From: an uncultured Lachnospiraceae bacterium
GTDB taxonomy: Bacteria > Bacillota > Clostridia > Lachnospirales > Lachnospiraceae
Direction: 5' to 3'
NCBI GenBank assembly: GCA_910586315.1
Contig: CAJUIP010000001.1
Span: 111,814-175,813 of the forward strand
DNA length: 64,000 nucleotides
Below are positions 49,270-58,613 of the stretch, piece by piece; position 1 is the stretch's first letter, and the number at the start of each line of letters is the position of its first letter. The notes below the pieces were generated by a model. It did no database searches, was not told the DNA's origin, and was given only the letters and a program-made list of their open reading frames with translations. The translations under genes and the position numbers were made by a program.

Positions 49270-49650
49270 AAGTAAGAACAGCTATGAATTGGAGGTGACC
49301 GTATACGCATGTGAGGCCTGAAGAGGCTGCCCTTATAAAGAAAAATGTAGCAAGGAAAAAGGAAATAAGAGGTTATATGTTTCGAAGAGTTTTCTGGAGA
49401 AACGGCAGGAATTCTACAAAAATATCCAGGGTAAAACAGGAATCCTATATCGTATGAACCGGTCCATTCAAGGGGAAGGGGCATTTGAAGTTCTGAAAAA
49501 TGATTACGAATTTCAAAGATTTTTTCTGAGAGGATAAGCGAAGGTAAAACTGAAGATTCTTTTGTTGTGCATGGGCTATAACATCAATAAACTGCATATA
49601 AAAATCCAAAAGGAACGTACCGGAAGTTACTTTTCCCAGTAAAAGGAACC
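49270..49650 (+). pseudogene. IS1182 family transposase, C-terminal remnant
   Basis: Frames read NSYELEVTVYACEA, a stop, then RGCPYKEKCSKEKGNKRLYV, RMNRSIQGEGAFEVLKNDYE and LLLCMGYNINKLHIKIQKE, the zinc-ligand Cys pair and catalytic Glu region of IS1182 transposases, broken by two stops. The N-terminal two thirds is absent; 48982-49270 is non-coding. Confidence 0.75.
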
Positions 49651-49679
49651 ACATAAAAAGCCAGGAAAACAGAGATATT

Positions 49680-49795
49680 ATTAAAGTACGCCCAAAATCC
49701 AGGAGGAGCTCTAAGATAAAAAAATTCTTTCCGGATTTTTTCATATATAGAGCGAGGGTATCGCTTAATCATCTAATTCTGATGATTTTGCGACA
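49680..49795. repeat. 115-bp interspersed repeat with hairpin, copy 2
   Basis: AAAGTACGCCCAAAATCC through TAGAGCGAGGGTATCGC and TGATGATTTTGCGAC; diverged copy of 18075-18195, keeping the AAAATCC...GGATTTT hairpin. Confidence 0.6.
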
Positions 49796-49799
49796 CCCT

Positions 49800-50040
49800 A
49801 TTCTTCGCGGTGTAATAATTGTATGTGCCAAGGTCATCATTTTCCACATGCAGTATGATCTCGCTGAACGCTGATGTGATGGTGTGTGAATTATATGAAG
49901 AAGCAGGCCATCTGCCGATAATTGAATGTAACTTGTATTTATTTAAGACTATATAGGGATTCATTTTTTGAAGCTCAGCAATATAATTAGCAGATATTCT
50001 GGATTTCAGTAAAATCGCAGTAATAATAATCTTGTTTAAG
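49800..50040 (-). pseudogene. Fragment of the 177-residue unknown gene
   Basis: The sequence (minus-strand frame YIAELQKMNPYIVLNKYKLH then SIIGRWPASSYNSHTITSAF and EIILHVENDDLGTYNYYT) is about 90% identical to the middle of the gene at 42930-43463. Both ends are missing. It is a recent duplication compared with the one at 46014. Confidence 0.8.
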
Positions 50041-50245
50041 TGCAGTTCCATTATAATATGGAATGGGGAAAAGATGGTTGTCGTTAGCCACCTTTTTTCT
50101 TTTTAACGGATAAATTTCAGGGCTATCTATTTCCTGACAGTCTCTTCTTTTTTCTATAGTGGCAAAGCACCCACTAATGCAATAACATGTTTATATTTAG
50201 CTAAATAATTATTCCATATAATGCAATCCTGTGCTATACTAAAAA
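50030..50245 (+). repeat. Interspersed repeat copy 2 joined to an IS630-type end
   Basis: 50030-50200 repeats 12018-12167, with a short insertion near 50120, including the terminator hairpin GATGGTTGTCGTTAGCCACCTTTTTT. It continues into TTTATATTTAGCTAAATAATTATTCCATATAATGCAATCCTGTGCTATACTAAAAAGAAA, which is shared with the leader of the IS630 fragment at 44357-44415. Confidence 0.65.
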
Positions 50246-50339
50246 GAAATGGCAGTGCCCGCCCCGCAGGGTTGCGGGAATGGACTTAAAAAGGCATTAT
50301 AATTTGAAAATATTTAAGAAACTTAAGACGGAGGTTACT

Positions 50340-50660
50340 ATGGATACGATTGAAAACGAAGTATATTTTATGGTTGATAAATATGATCAGGAGGCTGTTA
50401 ACCTGATAAAAGAAGCTTTTGAAGAGTATGAGATCGTGGAGGAAGAAAGCTTTGCCGGGGGAGCTGTTATTGTATTTGTTGTCTCTGCGGTAATTGCTTT
50501 AGCAAACACAAAGGCAGCAAAGTCAATCATTGATGGACTGTTTGAAAAGGACAGAATTAAGGTTGAGTATAACGGTATTAAAATTGAAGGGTCTTATGAT
50601 AATGTCCAGGCAACAATAAGAAAAATACAGAGAGAGGAACGCTCTCATGATGGATATTAA
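50340..50660 (+). CDS. Small membrane-anchored protein paired with a metallopeptidase
   Basis: 106 residues from ATG 50340, chosen because GGAGG lies 6 bases upstream; an ATG at 50280 is less likely. The order is a beta-alpha start (YFMVDKYDQEAVNLIKEAFE), a hydrophobic AGGAVIVFVVSAVIALA segment at residues 39-55, a helix (TKAAKSIIDGLF), a beta hairpin (IKVEYNGIKIEGSYD) and a terminal charged helix. I do not recognise the family with certainty; the layout recalls small effector-associated components of bacterial conflict systems (EACC1-like). Its stop overlaps the start of the HExxH gene downstream, so the two are coupled. Confidence 0.6.
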   Translation: MDTIENEVYFMVDKYDQEAVNLIKEAFEEYEIVEEESFAGGAVIVFVVSAVIALANTKAAKSIIDGLFEKDRIKVEYNGIKIEGSYDNVQATIRKIQREERSHDGY

Positions 50661-51774
50661 TAAATATCTCACAAGATATACAATACTGCATGAACCGAAA
50701 TATGACAGGTTTGGAAAAATAATTAAAGGTTTTCCGCAAGAGATAGATGGAAAATACAGCTCCAATTTTGTTGAAATATATAGTACTTTCATTTTTCCAA
50801 GAAGAATAAAGCTAAATGGTAAACAGTATATAATCATAGATCATCATTTTGAGAATCTGTTTGCACACTATTCTTCGGCTTATTTATGCGCGGTGAAGAG
50901 ACTTGAGGTCGACATCGATAGTGAGTATCTAAAGCATATAATGAAAAGTATTATAATGATATCACAAGCAAGCTTACAAGAAGAAATTCCGGGTTTGGCC
51001 TTGAGCTTTGTGCAGGAATATGTAGATAGTGGAGCTGTTTTGGGAAAATACGATTCCCTTCTCCATTTGTTTGGAAAAGATACACCTTTGAATGAAACAG
51101 AGATCTTTTCAAATATGTTTACCATTTTGCATGAAATAGGCCATATCAGATATAATGATTTGCAGGGAAATGAGAATGGTTTTCTGGGTTTTCAAGATAT
51201 GTTAAAAAGCGTGACCTCATTTGATGCTTCAGAATCTGGTCAAAATATTAGAGATATGCTTATGGCATTGAAGGCTGGTGACAAAACAAATGTTGAAGAA
51301 TTGTATTGTGATTTTGTAGCCGTTCTTGAAATAATCGATATCATTGAAAAAGTTTTTGGATCTAACATGAGCAGCTTAGAAAAAACAACGATTACAATAG
51401 AGTCGATAATGCTATCGATTGGATTTCAGGCACTGCTGATTCAGAACAAACTTTATTGGCAATCGCTGTATTATCAGTATCAAAATATGAAAGAGAGGAC
51501 CGAAAAAGTACAAGAAACAATACAAAAGAAATTTAGTCAGCTGCAGGTTAGAGGAACATTTTTGTATACTCTGGCCCATGAGCTCGTATGTAAAAAGCAC
51601 AATATGGATGATACCAAGAGCTATTTCGCAAAATCATCTGCATTTGATGATGCTTCATTTGAAATGTTTCATTTTTACTCAGATAGAATATTAGGGCGTG
51701 CTTTATGGAATGAACAACACTATTCAATTGAAGAAATGAAAAAAATCAGGAATCAATTATTAGGGTGGAACTAA
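50647..51774 (+). CDS. HExxH zinc metallopeptidase-like protein
   Basis: 375 residues. FTILHEIGHIRYND gives the H-E-x-x-H zinc/catalytic motif at residues about 161-165, and NVEELYCDFVAVLEI about 58 residues later supplies the E-E-x-x-x-D third-ligand helix, as in M78/ImmA-like gluzincins. The N-terminal 150 residues (IIDHHFENLFAHYSSAYLCA) and C-terminal 120 residues are helical and unrecognised. There is no signal peptide, so action is cytoplasmic. Its gene overlaps by 14 bases that of a small membrane protein. ImmA-type peptidases cleave repressors or partner proteins in stress or phage responses; here the target is unknown. Confidence 0.72.
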   Translation: MMDINKYLTRYTILHEPKYDRFGKIIKGFPQEIDGKYSSNFVEIYSTFIFPRRIKLNGKQYIIIDHHFENLFAHYSSAYLCAVKRLEVDIDSEYLKHIMKSIIMISQASLQEEIPGLALSFVQEYVDSGAVLGKYDSLLHLFGKDTPLNETEIFSNMFTILHEIGHIRYNDLQGNENGFLGFQDMLKSVTSFDASESGQNIRDMLMALKAGDKTNVEELYCDFVAVLEIIDIIEKVFGSNMSSLEKTTITIESIMLSIGFQALLIQNKLYWQSLYYQYQNMKERTEKVQETIQKKFSQLQVRGTFLYTLAHELVCKKHNMDDTKSYFAKSSAFDDASFEMFHFYSDRILGRALWNEQHYSIEEMKKIRNQLLGWN

Positions 51775-51829
51775 TAAGCTGACAGGAGGGAAATGATTAG
51801 AATGCCCGGATTTTGTAAAAATGAGATTG

Positions 51830-52070
51830 AGCTGGGGATGTGCAAAGGGACTGGAAAACAGTGGAAAAAGGCCGGTAAGAGGTGATAAGCCCTGTTTTTC
51901 TATTTGTGGAGATTATGAGCTTGATTTTGTGGTCGTGAATGGAAAGGATGACAGAATTGGTCTTGAGGTTAAAACCACTGACAACGGGGCGCGTTTTCTC
52001 TTATATTTTAAGGAGCATGGTCTGATTGATAAGGCGTATCGTACCGGTTTATTACGAGGCGGGCATGGAG
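51830..52070 (+). pseudogene. DUF4143 (AAA ATPase) C-terminal remnant
   Basis: The frame reads PCFSICGDYELDFVVVNGKD then RIGLEVKTTDNGARFLLYFK and EHGLIDKAYRTGLLRGGHGE. This is the C-terminal nuclease-like end of AAA_14/DUF4143 ATPases. It has no start or ATPase domain and runs into a terminator hairpin at 52071. An intact member of the same superfamily is at 60635. Confidence 0.55.
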
Positions 52071-52125
52071 AAAAGGGACTGTTGCAAAATGGAAAAACAT
52101 TTTGTAACAGCCCCTTTTCTTTGGC
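52071..52125. terminator. Bidirectional terminator hairpin
   Basis: AAAAGGGACTGTTGCAAAATG (52073-52093) pairs with CATTTTGTAACAGCCCCTTTT (52098-52119), a 20-bp stem with flanking A and T runs on both sides. It lies 105 bases beyond the convergent RpiR gene end. Confidence 0.85.
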
Positions 52126-52229
52126 AGGTAACAAACCTGGGATATCATATATCTGGCAGGACTCCGCAGGACAGCGTACCCCGCTGCATCGGGCATATTC
52201 GTGCATGGACGGGAACAGCCTTTTATTCA

Positions 52230-53096
52230 CTATTGAAAAAACGAGGCAATATAATCCAGGCGTTCCTGGGTTTTGACGTCTTTTTGAATCAGAACCGCCA
52301 GAATTCCAGACAGAATCGTCACGAGCGAGGTTGGCGCAGTCATGGAATTATAATAAATCAGACTGGAGGTCTGACATAAAAGAAGCTGCTCGGCATAGGA
52401 GGCAATGGGCGCCGTCAGCTTATCTGTAATGCAAATGGTATGACAGCCAAGAGCCTGCGCGCACTGCGCCATATTGATGGTAAACTCCTTGTAGTTGGGG
52501 AAGGAGAAGAGAATGAAAGCATCGTCCTCTCCGGCGTTTACAAGTGTATAGGGGAGAAGTGTGAGGTTGTCCGGACAAATAATCTGCGCGTCAAGGCATA
52601 AAAATTTCAGACGGGTCAGCAGAATCTCTGCGACGGATCCGTTGAGCCCGGTTCCCACAATAAAGATTTTGCGGGCCTTTTTTATGCTCATGGCAGTTTC
52701 AAACAGCGTTTCAAATGAGATAGAATCATAGGTTTTTTGCATCAGCTCCAGCTCATTCTGGATGGCGCGGCAGATGATGTCGTCAGTTGGCGTCTCCCGC
52801 AGATCATTTAGTTCGGATTTGACAATACGCATGGGAATGACCATGGTCTGTATATAGTTTTGCAGGTCCTTTTTAAAAGCTCCAAAGTTTTCGTATCCCA
52901 GCTTTTTTGCAAACCGGATGACCGTCACGGTGGTGACGCCGGCAAGTTTACTGAAATCTTCCAGGCGTAAAAAGCAGATCGTTTCTGCCTGTGCTAAAAC
53001 CAGATCTGCGATTTTTTTCTGTGTTTCACTTAACAGCGGATAGACCTTCTGGATGGTATTTATGGGAGTTGTATAGGCAGGCTGGGTTTGTTTCAT
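52230..53096 (-). CDS. MurR/RpiR family transcriptional regulator
   Basis: 289 residues from the ATG at 53096 (GTGAGGGAC upstream); a TTG at 53171 would extend it but lacks a binding site. The N-terminal HTH_6 domain (LLSETQKKIADLVLAQAETI, LAGVTTVTVIRFAKKLGYEN) is followed by a SIS sugar-isomerase-like domain (KKARKIFIVGTGLNGSVAEI, DDAFILFSFPNYKEFTINMA, GCHTICITDKLTAPIASYAE). RpiR proteins sense phosphosugars or amino-sugar derivatives. It is divergent from the small membrane protein and the ABC importer operon that follows at 54197, and is the most likely regulator of that operon. Confidence 0.9.
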   Translation of the reverse strand: MKQTQPAYTTPINTIQKVYPLLSETQKKIADLVLAQAETICFLRLEDFSKLAGVTTVTVIRFAKKLGYENFGAFKKDLQNYIQTMVIPMRIVKSELNDLRETPTDDIICRAIQNELELMQKTYDSISFETLFETAMSIKKARKIFIVGTGLNGSVAEILLTRLKFLCLDAQIICPDNLTLLPYTLVNAGEDDAFILFSFPNYKEFTINMAQCAQALGCHTICITDKLTAPIASYAEQLLLCQTSSLIYYNSMTAPTSLVTILSGILAVLIQKDVKTQERLDYIASFFQ

Positions 53097-53645
53097 AAAG
53101 TCCCTCACTCTTTCGTTGAATTCTTTCTGTAAATTTTTTCTAATTATATCATAAGTTCGTCGATATTCCAATAATGATAAAAAAAGAAAACAGTTCTTAA
53201 TATAGTTAGAAATATATTGACAAATAGTGACAAATAATGTATATATAATTATATACTAATAACGCCATAAAGTAAATATTTTAATATACATACAAGCGGT
53301 GGAAGCTTTTCTATGAATAGTAACTTTTCCGTTATTTTCCACTCTCCGCTCAATCACTCTGTTTATTGACTGGGAACCAGTGTCATAATGAGTCCAAAGG
53401 ATATGCCTCATTGCCGCAGGTAGTCTTAAATGGGCTTATGCAGTTACATTTACAGGGTGCCTGTGAACAGTAGTTTTTCCTCTGTACGCACCAGAGCAGG
53501 CTGCAAATGCGGCACATACCTTTCGGTCCCGTGTGCACAAGAAAAGAGGACATGGCTGGATACATGCCCTTTTTTGCCGAAAGTATGAAATAACAGAAAC
53601 GGGAAAGGGGATTAGAAATCAAGGGAAAGAGATAAGAAAAGCGGC
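53097..53645. other. 550-bp interval without a credible gene
   Basis: AT-rich up to 53320 (probable promoter zone of the RpiR gene), then moderate GC. A Cys-rich minus-strand frame (53383-53622) lacks a ribosome binding site and a normal start and is not annotated. No clear hairpin was seen. Confidence 0.4.
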
Positions 53646-53828
53646 TTACTCATCCTTAGAGCGGAATCTGGAAAGCATAACGGTGAAGATACAGGCGGTC
53701 AGCAATGCGGCAAACATCCCCCAGATATAAGATGGCTTCCAGTAAGTAAGAACGAGAAGCGCGAGAAATATAAGCCAGCTTATAGCTGTGAATATTAGTA
53801 ATGCCTGATGAAGTCTGACGTTGTTCAT
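53646..53828 (-). CDS. Small two-helix membrane protein
   Basis: 60 residues, with CCGGAGG about 5 bases before the ATG, a strong ribosome binding site. Two hydrophobic segments are present: residues about 9-28 (LLIFTAISWLIFLALLVLTY) and 34-53 (YIWGMFAALLTACIFTVML), with a charged SRFRSKDE tail giving an even-topology hairpin. The family is unknown. It lies between the RpiR regulator and the ABC importer operon, divergent from the latter. Confidence 0.7.
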   Translation of the reverse strand: MNNVRLHQALLIFTAISWLIFLALLVLTYWKPSYIWGMFAALLTACIFTVMLSRFRSKDE

Positions 53829-53948
53829 AAAACCTCCGGAAAAATTTTTATCAGGATTCCGGCAGGAATCCGGTTCGCTGATTCATGTAAACCATAGCAT
53901 ATTTAAAAATAAAATACAAGCGTACGGCAGCGAAAGCGCTGCCCCAGT

Positions 53949-54037
53949 GTAACAATTGTTACTGTCCACAAGAGGGGGCATCTTCTTGTCCGCCGCAGTG
54001 CGATATTAAGCACGAAGCATCGGGCGTTCGCCCGATG
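53949..54037. promoter_or_regulatory. Palindromes upstream of the ABC importer operon
   Basis: GTAACAATTGTTAC (53949-53962) is a perfect 14-bp palindrome. CATCGGGCG-TT-CGCCCGATG (54018-54037) is a second inverted repeat with 9-bp arms. Both lie between the divergent small membrane gene and the operon start and are candidate operators, for example for the RpiR protein. Confidence 0.45.
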
Positions 54038-54196
54038 TGGAAAAGCGGATAAAATCAGTTTTTCCCTGCCCAGCGAATGGTTACAAACAGTTAGTTACTG
54101 TTCGTGTTTCGTACTATAAAGGATGCAATTTCCGCCTTTTATGAAGAAAAGAATGCGGGAATAAAAATAAATCAAGATATAAAAGGAGAGATCAGT

Positions 54197-55728
54197 ATGA
54201 AAAAAATGCTCGGAAACTTGCAGTTATTCTTTCTCTGGCTTTGGCAGCAGGCGCATTGGCCGGCTGCGGAAAGAGCGAAGATACGAAAAAAGATACGCTG
54301 ACCGTGGCGTTTCGGAATGAGCCGGCCAATATGGATCCGACCGGAAGCTCGTCGTTGACTGCTTTCTGTATCCAGTTTCAGAACTTTGACCGTCTGGTGA
54401 TCAATAACGGTGACGGGACATTTTCACCGTCGCTGGCAAAAGAGTGGGAGCAGATCGATCCGCTGACATACCGGTTTTATCTGCAGGAGGGCGTGAAATT
54501 CCATGACGGTTCGGAAATGACGGCGGAGGATGTCGTGTATACCATTGCGAGAGCAGAAAAGTCCAGTTTCAGCTCTTCCTTCTTCGGATATTTTAACGGC
54601 GAGGCCTGTCAGGCAGTGGACGACTATACGGTGGATATTGTAACGTATGAACCGTTTGCCCCGTTCCTCACGTATCTGTCGTCTTCCCGCGGCTCTATCG
54701 TGCCGAAGGCCTATATTGAGGAGGTTGGCGATGAGGCGTTCGGACGGAACCCGGTTGGCACCGGCGCTTACAAATTTGATTCCTGGACATCCGGCGACAA
54801 CATTACCATGGTAAAAAATGAGGATTACTGGAACAAGGATAAAAATGTGGCATGCAATAAGATCATTAACCGCTTTGTCACAGATACCTCTGCCCGTGCG
54901 ATTGAGATCGAGTCCGGCTCGGTTGATGTTTCCCTTCATGTAGCCGGAAATGACGCGGCCCGCCTGGAGACCACCGACGGCGTGACGACGCAGATCGGAC
55001 CGTCTTACAGCACAACATATCTTCGCTTTGACATTGTCAATAACGATATTTTTGCAGATGTAAATATTCGTAAGGCATTACGGGCGGCCATTGATATGAA
55101 GACCATCGTAGAGACTGTCTGGGGGAACGGTGGTGAGTTTGCACAGAGCTATTATTCTCCGGTATTGCTTGGCTGGAAGGACGTATGCAGCAATGATTAT
55201 GATGAAGAGGCGGCAAAACAGTATCTGGCCGAGGCGGTAGCGAACGGTTTTGACACTTCTAAGACGTATACGATTTACTGTAATGGAGATTCTCTGGAAA
55301 CAAATGCCATCCAGGCGTTCATGAGCCAGTGGAAAAAGGTGCTGGGACTGAACTTTGAAATGAATATCATGGATAATGCGACCCTGACCAGCAAACTCAA
55401 TGAAGGCACCGGAGAGATCCCGTTCGTAGTCTCTTCGACCAACGCGGCGGCAGGCGACCCCGACCATGGACTTTTTGTTTACAAAGGGACTTCCTGTACA
55501 ACGCATAACGATCCGGCCCTCTTTAACTTAATCAGCGAGGCGGCAGCGGAATTTGATGTCGAAAAGAGAATTACACTCTATGGCCAGGTTCAGGATATGC
55601 TGCATGACGGATGTTATACGATTCCTATCGTAAACACCAATGCGATTTACGGCCTGAATGCAGCCGTGCAGGGCTTAAAGACTGACCCGGGCTATGTGCC
55701 GGATTTCACAAGTGTTTATTTTGAATAA
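54197..55728 (+). CDS. Peptide ABC transporter substrate-binding lipoprotein, frameshift in signal peptide
   Basis: Family 5 (DppA/OppA) solute-binding protein of about 510 residues. The mature part reads TLTVAFRNEPANMDPTGSSS, WEQIDPLTYRFYLQEGVKFH and PVGTGAYKFDSW through YVPDFTSVYFE. The lipobox LAGC lies about 25 residues from the start. AAAGGAGAG precedes ATG 54197, but that ATG has seven A after it, which puts it out of frame. With eight A the protein would begin MKKNARKLAVILSLALAAGA, a proper lipoprotein signal. So either one A was lost, the tract is phase-variable, or translation slips there. It is first in an operon with two permeases, two ATPases and a gamma-glutamyl hydrolase. It should bind peptides outside the membrane. 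Confidence 0.9.
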
Positions 55729-55759
55729 CTTTTTTCCACAAAGTCAGGAGGCATGAACG

Positions 55760-56749
55760 ATGTATAAGTATATTTTAAAGCGCCTGATCCTGCTTCTTCC
55801 GGTACTGATTGGTGTGAGTCTGGTAGTGTTTGTCATGCTGGAGATTACCCCTGGCGATCCCGCCAGACAGCTCGCCGGCGCCGATGCGTCGGAAGAAGCC
55901 GTGGAGCAGCTCAGAGAGCAGATGGGATTGAATGACCCGGCAATCACCAGGTTTGTCCGCTATATATGGAATGCCTGCCACGGAGATCTGGGGGCTTCCT
56001 ATACCACAAAAGCGCCGGTTATCCATGAGATCATGAACCGCTTTCCGACTACCTTTACATTGGCGTGCCTCAGCACGCTGATCGCAGGCTGTACAGGAAT
56101 TTTACTTGGAATTATCTCCGCCACCCACCAATACAGTTTCCTGGACCGCTTTGCAACGGTGTTTGCCCTTTTGGGCGTTTCCATGCCGGTGTTCTGGCTG
56201 GGAATGCTGTTAATTGTTTTCTTTTCCGTGAATCTTGCGATTCTTCCTTCTTCTGGTTTCAGTACGCCGCTGCATTGGATTATGCCTGCTGTGGCAGTCG
56301 GATACAGGTCTTCTGCAATCATTACAAGGCAGACCAGATCTTCCATGCTGGAGGTCATCCGTCAGGATTATATCCGCACGGCCCGCGCGAAGGGGCAGAC
56401 GGAGAAAGTAGTTATTTATAAACACGCGTTAAAAAATGCGCTGATCCCGGTTATCACCGTGCTGGGCTTACAGTTTGGCGCAGGTCTGGGAGGAGCCGTT
56501 GTAACGGAAACGGTCTTTTCGATTCCCGGCCTTGGCAAACTGATGGTGGATTCCATCAACTCCAGAAATTATCCCATGGTGCAGGGAGGCGTACTGATTA
56601 TTGCCTGTGTGTTTACCCTGGTGAATCTGGCTGTTGACGTTATATACGCCTATTTGGATCCGCGCATCAAATCCCAGTATGGCGGCCGGGTGAAGGCAAA
56701 GAAACTTGTGAAGACGAAAGGAACGGAAAAAGGAGGCGGACAGGAGTGA
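55760..56749 (+). CDS. Peptide ABC transporter permease (DppB type)
   Basis: 329 residues. MYKYILKRLILLLPVLIGVS is the DppB-family start helix, ITPGDPARQLAG follows, and the EAA loop reads RQDYIRTARAKGQTEKVVIY near residue 200, with VVTETVFSIPGLGKLMVDSI near 245. About six membrane helices. It forms the translocation channel with the DppC-type permease, whose GTG start overlaps its last codons (GTGA). RBS CAGGAGG. Confidence 0.95.
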   Translation: MYKYILKRLILLLPVLIGVSLVVFVMLEITPGDPARQLAGADASEEAVEQLREQMGLNDPAITRFVRYIWNACHGDLGASYTTKAPVIHEIMNRFPTTFTLACLSTLIAGCTGILLGIISATHQYSFLDRFATVFALLGVSMPVFWLGMLLIVFFSVNLAILPSSGFSTPLHWIMPAVAVGYRSSAIITRQTRSSMLEVIRQDYIRTARAKGQTEKVVIYKHALKNALIPVITVLGLQFGAGLGGAVVTETVFSIPGLGKLMVDSINSRNYPMVQGGVLIIACVFTLVNLAVDVIYAYLDPRIKSQYGGRVKAKKLVKTKGTEKGGGQE

Positions 56750-57615
56750 GCGAACAGGTTCTTTCAACGAAGAAAAAGAGCATGGGAGCAGAGAAATTCC
56801 ATGCCTTTATGAAAAATAAACTGGCAGTGGCGGGCGCGGTTCTTTTGATCATCATGATTCTGCTTGCCGCATTCTCACCGGTGATTGCCCCATACGGATT
56901 CGATGAGCAAAATTATGAGGCCGCCCGCCAGACGCCTTCTCTCAGCCATCTGGCAGGTACGGATGAGCTGGGGCGCGATATCTTTTCGAGGATTTTGTAC
57001 GGCGGAAGAGTATCGTTGACCATCGGAATCATCTCCGTTGGAATCGGCGTGCTCTGCGGCGGTTCCCTGGGAATCCTCGCAGCCTATTATGGGGGAACCG
57101 CAGAGACTATTATTATGCGCTTTATTGATATTTTAATGGCAATCCCCAGTATTATCCTTTCGATTTCCATCTGTGCGGCGTTGGGTTCCGGCATCGTCAA
57201 TACGATGATCGCGGTAGGTATCAGCTCGATTCCGACGTACGCCCGGGTATTCCGGTCATCCGTGATTTCAGAGAAATCCAAGGAATATATCGAGGCGGCC
57301 CGTGCAGTCGGAGCCGGAAATGCACGGATTATTCTAAAGCACATTATCCCCAATTCCCTGGCTCCGGTCATTGTCCAGGCTTCACTGGGAGTCGCGCAGG
57401 CAATTACGACGGCAGCGTCTTTAAGCTTTATTGGTCTGGGAATCCAGCCGCCGAATCCGGAATGGGGAGCGTTACTCTCCGGCGGCCGCCAGTATATCCG
57501 TGACTTCCCGCATATGGTGGTGTATCCGGGAATCGCCATTATGCTGACGGTACTGGCTCTGAATCTGATTGGAGACGGGCTGCGTGACGCGCTGGATCCA
57601 CGGCTGAAACGTTAG
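56746..57615 (+). CDS. Peptide ABC transporter permease (DppC type)
   Basis: 289 residues from a GTG overlapping the preceding stop. NKLAVAGAVLLIIMILLAAF is the first helix, then HLAGTDELGRDIFSRILYGG near residue 65, the EAA loop KEYIEAARAVGAGNARIILK near 180, and GIQPPNPEWGALLSGGRQYI near 225. All are characteristic of DppC/OppC. It pairs with the upstream permease. Confidence 0.95.
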   Translation: MSEQVLSTKKKSMGAEKFHAFMKNKLAVAGAVLLIIMILLAAFSPVIAPYGFDEQNYEAARQTPSLSHLAGTDELGRDIFSRILYGGRVSLTIGIISVGIGVLCGGSLGILAAYYGGTAETIIMRFIDILMAIPSIILSISICAALGSGIVNTMIAVGISSIPTYARVFRSSVISEKSKEYIEAARAVGAGNARIILKHIIPNSLAPVIVQASLGVAQAITTAASLSFIGLGIQPPNPEWGALLSGGRQYIRDFPHMVVYPGIAIMLTVLALNLIGDGLRDALDPRLKR

Positions 57616-57628
57616 GGGGGAAGACAGG

Positions 57629-58612
57629 ATGAATCTGCTGGAATTGAAGGATCTGACGATCCATTATTTTACGGATGACGGCGTTGTGAAGGCCGTCAAT
57701 GGACTGACATTATCGGTGGGAGCCGGCGAGACCGTAGGATTAGTTGGCGAAACCGGAGCCGGAAAGACAACAACGGTGTTAGGAATTATGAATCTGGTAC
57801 CGGATCCCCCTGGAAAGATCGTATCCGGACAGATTTTGTATGAGGGGGAAGATCTTGCGGGGAAAAGCCAGATTGAGATGCGCGATATCCGGGGAAGTAA
57901 GATCTCCATGATCTTCCAGGATCCTATGACAGCCTTAAACCCGGTCCTTACGGTTGGGGACCAGATTGCGGAAGTAATCCGTCTTCATGAAGAGATTTCC
58001 CGGGCAGATGCGTACGTAAAAGCGGCAGAGATGCTGGAGATGGTTGGGATTCCTTCAGAGCGTCTGGGAGAATATCCGCACCAGTTTTCAGGCGGAATGA
58101 AGCAGCGCGTAGTCATTGCGATTGCCCTGGCCTGCAATCCCAGGCTCCTAATCGCAGATGAGCCGACGACTGCTCTGGACGTGACGATTCAGGCACAGGT
58201 TCTGAAGATGATGAATGACTTAAAGAAGAACCTGGGCACATCCATGATTCTTATCACCCACGACCTTGGCGTTGTGGCGGAAACTTGCGATAAAGTGGCG
58301 ATCATGTATGCCGGTGAAATTGTGGAATCCGGTTCGCTGGAGGATATCTTCCTTCATACGGCCCATCCCTATACGAAGGGCTTATTTGAGTCGATTCCCA
58401 GTCTGAAGCAGGATACGAGGCGCCTGAAACCGATCAAAGGCCTGATGCCGGATCCCCGCAATTTGCCGCAAGGGTGCTCTTTCTGCCCAAGATGCCCGTA
58501 TGCGAAGGAGGAATGCGCTTCCCATGACCCGCAGGTAACGGAAATCTCGGAGGGGCATTTTGTGAAATGCCCGTACTGGCGCGAAGTCCACTTAAATCGG
58601 GAGGAATTATAG
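57629..58612 (+). CDS. Peptide ABC transporter ATP-binding protein (DppD type)
   Basis: 327 residues. Walker A GETGAGKTT near residue 40, Q-loop IFQDPMTALNPVLTVGDQI, signature FSGGMKQRVVIAIALA near 150, Walker B LLIADEPTTALD, H-loop LITHDLG. The C-terminal oligopeptide-ABC extension contains the Cys set CSFCPRCPYAKEEC (residues about 285-298), which binds a [4Fe-4S] cluster in related proteins. It energises import with the DppF-type protein that follows after one base. Confidence 0.96.
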   Translation: MNLLELKDLTIHYFTDDGVVKAVNGLTLSVGAGETVGLVGETGAGKTTTVLGIMNLVPDPPGKIVSGQILYEGEDLAGKSQIEMRDIRGSKISMIFQDPMTALNPVLTVGDQIAEVIRLHEEISRADAYVKAAEMLEMVGIPSERLGEYPHQFSGGMKQRVVIAIALACNPRLLIADEPTTALDVTIQAQVLKMMNDLKKNLGTSMILITHDLGVVAETCDKVAIMYAGEIVESGSLEDIFLHTAHPYTKGLFESIPSLKQDTRRLKPIKGLMPDPRNLPQGCSFCPRCPYAKEECASHDPQVTEISEGHFVKCPYWREVHLNREEL

Positions 58613-58613
58613 T

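Noticed and set aside
53383..53622. Cys-rich 79-codon minus-strand frame, possible metal-binding or SCIFF-like peptide
   Set aside because: Starts at a TTG without a ribosome binding site; no radical SAM maturase nearby; Cys spacing does not match a known family.
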